Origin: Deltaproteobacteria bacterium
GTDB taxonomy: Bacteria; Desulfobacterota; Dissulfuribacteria; Dissulfuribacterales; QOAL01
Reading direction: 5' to 3'
Length of the DNA: 6,637 bases
Assembly: GCA_027068235.1 (NCBI GenBank)
Contig: JAMOUE010000336.1
Span: 1 to 6,637 of the forward strand
In this document: positions 1-6,591 of the stretch, piece by piece
Numbering within the stretch: position 1 is the first letter of the stretch
Layout: the number at the start of each line of letters is the position of its first letter
Translations under genes and position numbers: made by a program
Notes under the pieces: model-generated
What the model was told of the DNA's origin: nothing
What the model saw: the letters and a program-made list of their open reading frames with translations, nothing else
Database searches by the model: none

Positions 1-156
1 CTCATATTATTACTGAGAGCCTTTTTTAGATGACATGAGCCGTCATTACAAGTCTAGAAGGGCCGGAAGCAATCCTCATTGTCATTGCAGAGGCGGCCGC
101 AGCTGCTATGAAAGCAATCACTTTGTTATCTCTTTTACGCTCCCAGTAATAATAAG
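1..156. repeat. Nested imperfect palindromic intergenic repeat (REP/MITE-like), copy 1
   Basis: No gene is visible here; the stretch is built of inverted repeats. The outer arms are 6-20 (attattactgagagc) and 139-153 (gctcccagtaataat), complementary at 14 of 15 positions. A mismatched bubble follows, then inner arms 28-35 (agatgaca) and 124-131 (tgttatct), which pair fully if one G-T pair is allowed. Between them lie two smaller units, each starting gtcatt and ending gcaatc: 42-74 (gtcattac ... gaagcaatc) and 81-119 (gtcattgc ... gaaagcaatc). The centre has GC-rich palindromes (gcggccgc at 93-100, gcagctgc at 99-106). The right arm, 108-156, recurs at 6391-6439. No transposase is present, so this is at most a non-autonomous element or an extragenic palindrome. 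From memory, gtcattgc...gcaatc palindromes are common in many bacterial genomes, but I could not check a family. The left end may extend beyond the window. Confidence 0.7.
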
Positions 157-218
157 GGCAAGTTGCTACGCTAAAATCGATTCTGATTTCTAAAAGTGTA
201 CTTTCAGTGATACTTTTG

Positions 219-224
219 TATACT
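219..224 (+). promoter_or_regulatory. Candidate -10 box for ygiQ-dus
   Basis: TATACT matches the sigma-70 -10 consensus at 5 of 6 positions. No good -35 hexamer lies 16-18 bp upstream. A dyad sits just before it: 192-199 (aaaagtgt) can pair with 210-217 (atactttt) with one G-T pair, and 193-204 is itself a near palindrome (aaagt-gt-acttt). The dyad could be an operator, but this is inference. If the box is used, transcription would start within a few bases of the ATG at 235, giving a leaderless or near-leaderless message. That would fit the missing Shine-Dalgarno. Confidence 0.3.
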
Positions 225-234
225 CTTGCCGCCT

Positions 235-2004
235 ATGAAAAATTCAAATGCCGGACAAAAAACTTTAGGCAAAGAGTTTCTGCCAGCAACCCAGGAAGAG
301 ATGAAGGCTCTTGGCTGGAAAAGGCCCGACATTGTTCTGGTTACTGGAGATGCCTACATCGATCATCCATCTTTTGGAGTGGCAATAATTGGCAGATGGC
401 TTGAGGCCCACGGCTTTAAAGTGGCCATACTTGCCCAACCTAAATATCAAGATGAGAGTGACTTTAAGAGGTTTGGCAAGCCAAGGCTCTTTTTTGGTAT
501 CTCAAGTGGCAATCTCGACTCTATTGTTGCCAACTATACAGGCAATGCCAGAATACGGCAGAAAGACGCCTACAGCCCCGATGGAGACCCTTATTTTCCA
601 GGGCCTCGCACCAAAACCAACCGCCGACGGCCAGATAGAGCGGTAATCACCTATGCAAATCTGGCCAGACGTGCCTATCCCGACATCCCTATAGTGCTAG
701 GGGGCATTGAGGCCTCTCTACGGCGGTTCATTCACTATGACTACCAACAGGAAAAGCTCAGAAATTCCATTCTTACAGATTCTAAGGCAGACATCCTGGT
801 CTTTGGCATGGGGGAGAGGACTATTGTTGAAATTGCCCGCCGCCTAACAAATGGCCAAAACCTTCTTGGAATTCCAGGCACTTGTACCCGCCACGGCAAA
901 ACGAGTTTACAAATCCAAAACCTTTACTATTTACCCTCTTGGACACAAATACAGAAAGACAATAGCCTTTTTCTTGATGCAGAGCTGAAAATTGACGAAT
1001 TTGCAAGAAGCGGACAGGATGTTGCTCTTGTCCAGGAACAAAAAGGTGGCACATTTGTAGTTCAAAATCCGCCTGCCAAGCCCCTTTCCACAAAGGAGAT
1101 GGACAGAATTTATGGGCTTCCATTTACCAGGATACCCCACCCCAACTTTGGACGAGTACCTGCGTGGGAAATGATAAAAGACTCCATAACCGTGGTAAGG
1201 GGCTGCTCTGGTAACTGTTCCTTCTGCGCCATAGCACGCCATCAAGGCCCGGTTGTCACATCGAGAAGCATTGACTCTATCCTGGAGGAAATAGATACCT
1301 TAACGAAGCTTCCAACCTTTAAAGGGACAATCTCAGACCTTGGTGGCCCAACAGCCAACCTGTATGGGGTGAGTTGTAAAATATCTTATAAATGCAAGAA
1401 AAAAGATTGCCTGTTCCCAGCGCCATGTAAAAATCTGGCATTGAATGAAGAACGCTTCAGGCAGCTTTTAAAAGCGGCCAAGGCACGAAAAGGTGTAAAG
1501 CGAGTATTTGTTTCTTCTGGGCTGCGTATGGAACTTCTACTAAAAACTCCTGCGCTTCTTAGGGACATCCTGGAAAGCCATACGCCAGGTAGTCTTAAAA
1601 TCGCACCAGAGCATACTGAAGAAGAAGTGCTCATGCTAATGCACAAGCCAGGGGCAATGGTGTTGAACGAGTTTCTCAAAAAGGCCAGGGCCATTCTAAA
1701 AAATATGGGAAAGAAAAAAGAGATAACCGCCTATTTTATGACATCACATCCAGGATGCACATTGTCCCATATGCAGGCCATGAAGAACAGGCTTAAAAAA
1801 ATGCACCTTCCAGTACGGCAATTCCAGGACTTCACCCCTACTCCAGGCACCATCTCTACGGCCATGTATGTTTGCGGTCTTGACAGGTACAACAAAAAAC
1901 CCATTTTTGTACCACGAAAACGGGGGCAAAGACTTGCCCAGAGAAAGATACTCGAATCTCTTATGAAACCTTCAAAAGGTCAGAGGCCAGATGTTCAAGC
2001 GTAA
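235..2004 (+). CDS. ygiQ: YgiQ family radical SAM protein (UPF0313)
   Basis: The product is 589 residues and resembles E. coli YgiQ, a radical SAM protein whose reaction and substrate are not known to me. The N-terminal UPF0313 domain carries the family signature VTGDAYIDHPSFG (about residues 36-48). The radical SAM core has Cys324, Cys328 and Cys331 in a CX3CX2C motif (CSGNCSFC), expected to hold a [4Fe-4S] cluster that cleaves SAM. Other family blocks are SDLGGPTANLYG (367-378) and KIAPEHTE (455-462). A second cysteine group, Cys381, Cys387, Cys392 and Cys398, may bind another metal centre. The protein is shorter than the roughly 740-residue E. coli protein, mainly at the C-terminus. The ATG at 235 is preferred over the TTG at 226, which overlaps the likely transcription start. 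No clear Shine-Dalgarno is seen for either. The 3' end overlaps dus by 14 nt. No signal peptide or membrane segment is visible, so it is likely cytoplasmic. Confidence 0.95.
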   Translation: MKNSNAGQKTLGKEFLPATQEEMKALGWKRPDIVLVTGDAYIDHPSFGVAIIGRWLEAHGFKVAILAQPKYQDESDFKRFGKPRLFFGISSGNLDSIVANYTGNARIRQKDAYSPDGDPYFPGPRTKTNRRRPDRAVITYANLARRAYPDIPIVLGGIEASLRRFIHYDYQQEKLRNSILTDSKADILVFGMGERTIVEIARRLTNGQNLLGIPGTCTRHGKTSLQIQNLYYLPSWTQIQKDNSLFLDAELKIDEFARSGQDVALVQEQKGGTFVVQNPPAKPLSTKEMDRIYGLPFTRIPHPNFGRVPAWEMIKDSITVVRGCSGNCSFCAIARHQGPVVTSRSIDSILEEIDTLTKLPTFKGTISDLGGPTANLYGVSCKISYKCKKKDCLFPAPCKNLALNEERFRQLLKAAKARKGVKRVFVSSGLRMELLLKTPALLRDILESHTPGSLKIAPEHTEEEVLMLMHKPGAMVLNEFLKKARAILKNMGKKKEITAYFMTSHPGCTLSHMQAMKNRLKKMHLPVRQFQDFTPTPGTISTAMYVCGLDRYNKKPIFVPRKRGQRLAQRKILESLMKPSKGQRPDVQA

Positions 2005-2998
2005 CCTGGAAATAGGAGGCTTAAAGATATCCCCTCCGCTCTTTCTTGCTCCAATGGCCGGGTTAACCCACAGCGCCTTACGACAGCTTATTCTGGACTT
2101 TGGCCCCGTTGGCCTGCTTTCAACAGAGATGCTCTCGGCTTCAAGCCTTCCTCATGAAAACTCAGAACACTCTCCCTACCTCATACGAACACAACGTGAA
2201 AAACCCATAAGCTATCAACTACTAGTATTCAAGGTTGATCAGGTGGAAAGGGCAGTGGAAAAATTGTTATCTCTTGGGGCAGACTGCATAGACATCAACC
2301 TTGGCTGCGGAGCACCAAAAGTAGTGAAAAAGGGAGGAGGAGTGGCACTATCCCACGATCCTGAAAGACTAAAAGATATAGTCAAAGCCATAAAGGCCCT
2401 ATGTAACCTGCCAGTAACAGTCAAGATTCGCCTCGGCCCAACTCCTGATGTAGCCTCATTTAAAGATAGGTGCCTGTTTCTTCAAGACCTTGGAATAGAT
2501 GCCCTTTACGTTCATGCCAGATTTGACAAGGAACCATTTGCCAGGCCTCCCAAATGGGAAATGGCAGCAGAGGCCAAAAGGGTCCTTTCCATTCCTGTAA
2601 TCGTTAATGGTGGTATATTCAACTCAGAAGATGCAAAAAAATGTCTGGACGTAACAGGTGCAGATGGTCTGATGATAGGAAGGGGGGCTGCAATTAGACC
2701 TTGGATATTTCGGGATCTGGCATCTAAGGTTTACCAGTTTGAAGTATCAAACTTTGAGTTACCAGACCTTTCAGTAGTATGGATGAACTTTTTCCATTAT
2801 CTTGAAAGCCTTTTCCCGCCAGAAAGACGAATTGGCAGGTTAAAGGAATTTACCCACTATTTCAGCCAGAACTATGCCTTTGGAAACCGATTGGCAATGG
2901 CTGTACAAAGATCCAAGACCATGGAAGAGGCAAAGTTAAGGGCAATAGAATTTTTTATGAAAAACAAGAACGAGCATCAAGTTAATAAGTATGAATAG
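1991..2998 (+). CDS. dus: tRNA-dihydrouridine synthase family protein
   Basis: A 335-residue flavoprotein of the Dus family, which uses FMN and NADPH to reduce uridine to dihydrouridine in tRNA. It has the N-terminal flavin-binding block LFLAPMAGLTHSALR (about 17-31), the catalytic block DINLGC (101-106) with Cys106 as the proton donor, VTVKIRLG (142-149), the VHAR block (174-177), PVIVNGG (202-208) and the phosphate-binding GADGLMIGRGAAIRPWIF (223-240). The C-terminal 90 or so residues fit the helical tRNA-binding domain. Length is normal for the family. Oddities: the usual Pro after the catalytic Cys is Gly107 (GCGAPK), and the usual HGRT-type motif reads HARF. The start lies inside ygiQ, with agagg at 1982-1986 as a short Shine-Dalgarno, so translation is probably coupled. 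Which Dus subfamily (DusA, B or C), and therefore which tRNA position, cannot be told here; the overall form is closest to DusB. Confidence 0.93.
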   Translation: MFKRNLEIGGLKISPPLFLAPMAGLTHSALRQLILDFGPVGLLSTEMLSASSLPHENSEHSPYLIRTQREKPISYQLLVFKVDQVERAVEKLLSLGADCIDINLGCGAPKVVKKGGGVALSHDPERLKDIVKAIKALCNLPVTVKIRLGPTPDVASFKDRCLFLQDLGIDALYVHARFDKEPFARPPKWEMAAEAKRVLSIPVIVNGGIFNSEDAKKCLDVTGADGLMIGRGAAIRPWIFRDLASKVYQFEVSNFELPDLSVVWMNFFHYLESLFPPERRIGRLKEFTHYFSQNYAFGNRLAMAVQRSKTMEEAKLRAIEFFMKNKNEHQVNKYE

Positions 2999-3163
2999 CT
3001 AGAAAAAGTGATAGAATTATTATGTTACTCCAAAATCTTCCAGCTTTAAAAAGTAAGTAAAAAACTAAATTTTTCTAAATATCATTAAAATAAAGTGCAT
3101 TTTCCAACTGCTACTTTATAATTGTTTTTTAATACTTTATTTGGCACGAGATGGTATCTGAAG
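2999..3163 (+). promoter_or_regulatory. AT-rich intergenic region with promoter for the SNF2 gene
   Basis: This gap after dus contains no gene and no convincing intrinsic terminator; the only hairpin-like run (aaaaa-ctaaa-ttttt, near 3060-3074) is all A/T. A perfect TATAAT -10 box lies at 3117-3122. The region 15-18 bp upstream (aagtgcat, 3093-3100) is a poor -35. If the box is used, transcription starts near 3129, leaving a leader of about 35 nt before the ATG at 3164. This makes the TTG at 3122, which overlaps the box itself, an unlikely start codon. Some transcripts from ygiQ-dus may also read through. Confidence 0.45.
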
Positions 3164-6100
3164 ATGTTATCAGAATCGGAAAAAGAGGCAATTAGACTTA
3201 CTAGATTATCAAAGGATCTCAATAACTTATTTCTCCCAATCATTCGTCATAGAGGTAAAAAGTACTTCAAAGAAGGACGAGTAGAGCTCAATAGGATAAC
3301 AAGAAACCTCATAAAAAGTACGGTGAGGGGCAGTGTATCCTATCTTGTTTCCATTGATCTAAAAGAGATTGTAAAAGGCTCTGTAAGGATCGGGTGTACG
3401 TGCCCATTTTTTCGTCAAGGCATACCCTGTAAACACATTTGGGCAACCATCATTGCTGCTGAAAGGTATTTTAAAGAGAATAGAGACGAAGCTGATATAT
3501 CCAAACCGTCTTCTTTGACTGTGGACGAAATATTCAACCAGGATGAATGGGCAAATCCTGCGGAACAAAAGATATGGCAGCCCATACAAGACTTTGTCCT
3601 GAGATACGAGGTTAAAATCCACGGTAAAATCACCCTGATATCCGCCTATGAACAATATATAAAAAAGGATGGTAACTTGGGCAGGACAAGAAAAATCAAA
3701 CATAGAACCTTGTCAAACCCCGATTTACCAAGGGCAGATAGGCTCATAATACCGTTTCTAATAACATCTTCCGATGCTTCTCCCTACTCTTATAATAGTG
3801 GCTATCTTTTTGATAACTACATCGACAACTTCAGAGAGATACCTCTATCTCCAGAAGAAACAGCGACCCTACTCCCTCTCTTGTCAGAGACTGGCCGATG
3901 CGTAGTCAGGGATCAGGCAGGTAAAATCCATGCCGACCCACTCAAACCCCTGATTCACCAAAAATTAAAGTTTAGGATCAAGGCAAAGCAGGTTGAAAAG
4001 GACAAATTGGCCTTTGTACCGAAACTTGAACTGGATGGTAAACAAATTGCCCTTTCACGGGTGCTTTTAATCAATTCCTCACCTGTAATGATTATCTTTA
4101 AGGGCAGATTATATGATGTGATAGGTCCAAGCTATTCACTCTTAAAAAAGATCCTAGAAAAAGGCATAGAAACAACCAACCTAAATAAGGTCCCAGAACT
4201 TTTACAACATGCCACAAAGGTATCAGGAGGGGAACATCTCGTTCTTCCAAAAAAAATTGCACCTAAAACAAGAGAAGATATCGCACCTGTAGGTGGTTTG
4301 GTCCTGAAAATTCAAGAAGACCGACTCGTTGGAGAGGCCTTTTTTATGTACGACTCCATTAGGGTAAAGGCCTCATCCAATGAAACAAATATATTTTCTC
4401 ATGAAGATTGGATGTTCATAAAAAGAAACTTTACAAAAGAAGAGAAACTCCTTGATCAGATCCTTGAGGCAGGATTTACCTATGCTGGCCCTGACCTCCT
4501 AACCATTGATCTTGCAGCAGCACCAGATGCCCTGTCAAGCTTGGATAAAAAAGGGGTGTTACTTGAGGCAGAAGATGGGAAACCATTTAGAACAGGTTCG
4601 GTACGCCGTCTTTACATATCTTCTGGCATAGATTGGTTCGACATGGAGGCAGAGATAAATTTTGGCACAGAATCAGTGCCACTGCCAAAGGTAATCTCTG
4701 CATATCTAAGGGGCCAAAAGACCATAAGGCTCAATTCTGGTGGTCAAGGTATGCTTCCCTTGGAGTGGCTGCAAAAACACCTTGGCATATTGCAGCTTGC
4801 CAAGGCAGACAAGGCAGAAGATGGGAAAAATGTGCTACGTTTCCCCTCATCTCATGCCCTAATAATAGAACATCTGCTGGAAGAGGCCCAAGAGACTCGA
4901 ACAGATGACAGATTCAAAGAAGTCAGAAAGAAATTAAAGAACTTTAAGGGGATAAAATCTCTAAAGGCCCCAGCTGGCTTCAAAGGAAAACTCAGACCCT
5001 ATCAAAGGGAGGCACTTGGCTGGTTTTCTTTCCTTCACGATCTTTGCCTTGGAGGCATACTTGCTGATGATATGGGCCTAGGTAAAACAGTACAGGTGCT
5101 TGCATGGCTTCAAAAGCTTAAAAACAAAGAAAATTTGCCAAGCCTGATAGTTGCTCCCACCTCTCTTGTCTTCAATTGGCAGGCTGAGGCAGAAAAATTT
5201 ACCCCAAATCTGAAAATATTTATCTACCTTGGGAAAGACAGAAAAAAGCAAATCAAAAATCTAAAAGATACTGATATCGTTTTAACCACCTATGGCATAG
5301 TAAGAAGAGATATTGAAACACTCACGCAAATCCCTTTTAACTACTGCATCCTAGATGAAAGCCAATACATAAAAAACCCAGATTCTCTAACTGCAAAGGC
5401 GTGCAGGCTCCTGCGAGCAAAACACCGCCTATGCCTCACAGGAACACCTATTGAGAATCATCTTGGAGAACTTTGGTCCCAGATGGAATTTCTCAATCCA
5501 GGCATACTTGGCAAAAAAGAACAATACATGGAAAGGTTTGCCAAACCTGCTGCCTCTGGCAACAAAGAAGTGCTCAACACCCTAAAAAAGATAGTCTCTC
5601 CTTTTATTTTAAGACGCACAAAGGAAGAAGTCGCAAAAGAACTGCCAGATAAGATAGAGTCCATAATCCGTTGCACCATGACTGAAGAACAACAAAAGCT
5701 CTATCAACAGATAAGAGATCACTACAGATCTTCTATTATGCAGGCAATCGAAACAAAAGGCATAAAGCGCTCCAAGATCATGGTCCTGGAAGGGCTTTTA
5801 CGCCTAAGGCAGGCAGCCAACCATCCAGCCCTTGTTGGAGCAACAGACTGTACCTCAGGCAAATTCCAGCAACTTATCCAATTACTTTCTGAAACAATAG
5901 ACGGTGGACACAAGGTTCTCATATTCTCACAATTCACAAAAATGTTGAAACTTATCAAGGACGAAATGCTCCGTATGGATATCCCCTTTGAATACCTTGA
6001 TGGACGCACACCCCAGGCAAAACGCAAGGAGCGTGTCAGGAACTTTCAAGAAAACGACACCATAAAGGCCTTTTTAATAAGCTTAAAGGCAGGGGGCTTT

Positions 6101-6367
6101 GGGCTAAACCTCACTGCTGCAGACTATGTGTTCATAGTTGACCCTTGGTGGAATCCTGCAGTTGAGCTTCAGGCCATAGACAGGACACACCGTATCGGTC
6201 AGACCAAAAAGGTAGTCACCTACCGTCTTATCTCAAAAGACTCTGTTGAAGAGAAGGTTTTGAGCCTTCAAAAGAAAAAGCAGGAGATCGTTGGCTCCAT
6301 ATTGAGCGGAAGCCGTAACCTACTAACAGACCTTACAGCAAAGGATTTAGAGATCCTTTTTTCATAA
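3164..6367 (+). CDS. SWIM zinc-finger SNF2 family helicase-like ATPase
   Basis: A 1067-residue Swi2/Snf2 (COG0553-type) protein. These are ATP-driven double-stranded DNA translocases; the role of the bacterial SWIM-SNF2 branch is poorly known. A SWIM zinc finger near the N-terminus has Cys78, Cys80, Cys89 and His91 (CXCX8CXH). A long middle region, roughly 180-600, fits the bacterial SNF2-associated domain. The motor starts at LRPYQREALGW (610-620). Its motifs are: I DDMGLGKT (635-642, Walker Lys641), Ia LIVAPTSLVFNW (661-672), II DESQ (731-734), III LTGTP (758-762), FILRRTK (814-820), IV VLIFSQF (918-924), V GGFGLNLTAAD (977-987) then DPWWNP (993-998), and VI DRTHRIGQ (1006-1013). All motor motifs look intact. 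ATG 3164 is chosen because the longer TTG start at 3122 overlaps the -10 box. Only a weak Shine-Dalgarno (gagatgg, 3148-3154) precedes the ATG. No signal peptide is seen, so it is probably cytoplasmic and DNA-associated. No partner genes adjoin. Confidence 0.95.
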   Translation: MLSESEKEAIRLTRLSKDLNNLFLPIIRHRGKKYFKEGRVELNRITRNLIKSTVRGSVSYLVSIDLKEIVKGSVRIGCTCPFFRQGIPCKHIWATIIAAERYFKENRDEADISKPSSLTVDEIFNQDEWANPAEQKIWQPIQDFVLRYEVKIHGKITLISAYEQYIKKDGNLGRTRKIKHRTLSNPDLPRADRLIIPFLITSSDASPYSYNSGYLFDNYIDNFREIPLSPEETATLLPLLSETGRCVVRDQAGKIHADPLKPLIHQKLKFRIKAKQVEKDKLAFVPKLELDGKQIALSRVLLINSSPVMIIFKGRLYDVIGPSYSLLKKILEKGIETTNLNKVPELLQHATKVSGGEHLVLPKKIAPKTREDIAPVGGLVLKIQEDRLVGEAFFMYDSIRVKASSNETNIFSHEDWMFIKRNFTKEEKLLDQILEAGFTYAGPDLLTIDLAAAPDALSSLDKKGVLLEAEDGKPFRTGSVRRLYISSGIDWFDMEAEINFGTESVPLPKVISAYLRGQKTIRLNSGGQGMLPLEWLQKHLGILQLAKADKAEDGKNVLRFPSSHALIIEHLLEEAQETRTDDRFKEVRKKLKNFKGIKSLKAPAGFKGKLRPYQREALGWFSFLHDLCLGGILADDMGLGKTVQVLAWLQKLKNKENLPSLIVAPTSLVFNWQAEAEKFTPNLKIFIYLGKDRKKQIKNLKDTDIVLTTYGIVRRDIETLTQIPFNYCILDESQYIKNPDSLTAKACRLLRAKHRLCLTGTPIENHLGELWSQMEFLNPGILGKKEQYMERFAKPAASGNKEVLNTLKKIVSPFILRRTKEEVAKELPDKIESIIRCTMTEEQQKLYQQIRDHYRSSIMQAIETKGIKRSKIMVLEGLLRLRQAANHPALVGATDCTSGKFQQLIQLLSETIDGGHKVLIFSQFTKMLKLIKDEMLRMDIPFEYLDGRTPQAKRKERVRNFQENDTIKAFLISLKAGGFGLNLTAADYVFIVDPWWNPAVELQAIDRTHRIGQTKKVVTYRLISKDSVEEKVLSLQKKKQEIVGSILSGSRNLLTDLTAKDLEILFS
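6340..6362 (+). terminator. Hairpin plus T-run at the end of the SNF2 gene
   Basis: Arms 6340-6346 (aaaggat) and 6353-6359 (atccttt) are perfectly complementary around a 6-nt loop (ttagag). The right arm runs straight into a six-T run at 6357-6362. This has the form of a short intrinsic terminator, but the 7-bp stem holds only two G-C pairs and it lies within the last codons of the gene, ending two bases before the stop codon at 6365-6367. It may be weak or serve mainly as an mRNA 3' end. Confidence 0.4.
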
Positions 6368-6387
6368 AGGCCTTGCATGATGTGCCT

Positions 6388-6419
6388 GAGATGACAGCAA
6401 TCACTTTGTCATCTCTTTT
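6388..6419 (+). terminator. Candidate intrinsic terminator downstream of the SNF2 gene
   Basis: Arms 6388-6396 (gagatgaca) and 6407-6415 (tgtcatctc) form a perfect 9-bp stem around a 10-nt loop (gcaatcactt), followed by TTTTA at 6416-6420. It begins 20 bp after the stop codon of the SNF2 gene. The stem has four G-C pairs and the T-tract is short, so strength is uncertain. The right arm and loop belong to the repeat shared with the left end of the window, where the matching left arm is not complementary. Confidence 0.5.
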
Positions 6420-6439
6420 ACGCTCCCAGTAATATTAAG
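6391..6439 (+). repeat. Partial copy 2 of the left-end palindromic repeat
   Basis: This 49-bp segment matches 108-156 in the same orientation with three mismatches (112/6395 a-c, 127/6410 t-c, 152/6435 a-t). The longest identical run is 24 bp (128-151). Only the right arm is present; the outer left arm of copy 1 (attattactgagagc) is not found upstream, where the end of the SNF2 gene lies. Copy 2 therefore looks like a truncated or solo unit that now forms its own hairpin. The pair sits in direct orientation around ygiQ-dus-SNF2. Confidence 0.85.
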
Positions 6440-6509
6440 TCTAAAAATAAGGCGACCTCAAAGTACCTGTTTAACTGTCAAAAATTAGAAACTCTTTATC
6501 TTTTTGAAT

Positions 6510-6539
6510 TTGAGACTTTTGCAGTAAGATACTTATGAT
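6510..6539 (+). promoter_or_regulatory. Candidate sigma-70 promoter for the gene at 6592
   Basis: TTGAGA at 6510-6515 (5 of 6 to the -35 consensus) and TATGAT at 6534-6539 (5 of 6 to the -10 consensus) are separated by 18 bp. The predicted start is near 6546, giving a leader of about 45 nt. Just upstream, 6478-6484 (tcaaaaa) and 6501-6507 (tttttga) form a 7-bp inverted repeat that might bind a regulator. The better of the promoter candidates in this window. Confidence 0.5.
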
Positions 6540-6544
6540 AAGTA
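6530..6544. promoter_or_regulatory. 15-bp palindrome overlapping the -10 box, operator candidate
   Basis: TACTTAT-G-ATAAGTA is a perfect inverted repeat with 7-bp arms around one base. It fully covers the -10 hexamer TATGAT at 6534-6539. A repressor dimer bound here would block RNA polymerase. The regulator is not in the window. A short AT-rich palindrome can also arise by chance. Confidence 0.4.
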
Positions 6545-6581
6545 CCTAAATGAAGAAGGTATTTAGTAATGATCTCTAAAG

Positions 6582-6587
6582 AGGAGG
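6582..6587 (+). promoter_or_regulatory. Strong Shine-Dalgarno AGGAGG in a hairpin loop
   Basis: A full AGGAGG lies four bases before the ATG at 6592, much stronger than the sites before the other three genes. It falls in the loop of a possible hairpin: 6571-6577 (gatctct) is complementary to 6596-6602 (agagatc), leaving the site and start codon in the 18-nt loop. It decides the start of the last gene. Confidence 0.75.
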
Positions 6588-6591
6588 CCAT

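Noticed and set aside
93..100. gcggccgc (a NotI site) as a sign of vector or linker sequence
   Set aside because: It sits at the centre of the natural palindromic repeat, with no vector-like flanks.
1..156. CRISPR array or tRNA gene in the left intergenic region
   Set aside because: There are no regularly spaced direct repeats and no cloverleaf; the structure is inverted repeats.
226..234. TTG start for ygiQ three codons upstream of the ATG
   Set aside because: It lies next to or before the likely transcription start, has no Shine-Dalgarno, and the ATG at 235 fits the family N-terminus equally well.
821..1694. Minus-strand open frames inside ygiQ (821-1123, 931-1245, 1386-1694) and similar ones in dus and SNF2
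   Set aside because: They lie wholly inside well-supported plus-strand genes, show no recognisable domain and are explained as shadow frames.
3055..3080. Terminator after dus
   Set aside because: The only hairpin is pure A/T (aaaaa/ttttt) with no GC stem, so it is too weak to call.
3122..3163. TTG start adding 14 residues to the SNF2 protein
   Set aside because: The TTG shares its first base with the perfect TATAAT box at 3117-3122, has no Shine-Dalgarno, and the extra residues show no domain.
3164..6367. SNF2 gene as part of a DISARM-like or other defence island
   Set aside because: No methylase, nuclease, DUF1998-type or phospholipase D gene lies nearby; neighbours are housekeeping-type enzymes.
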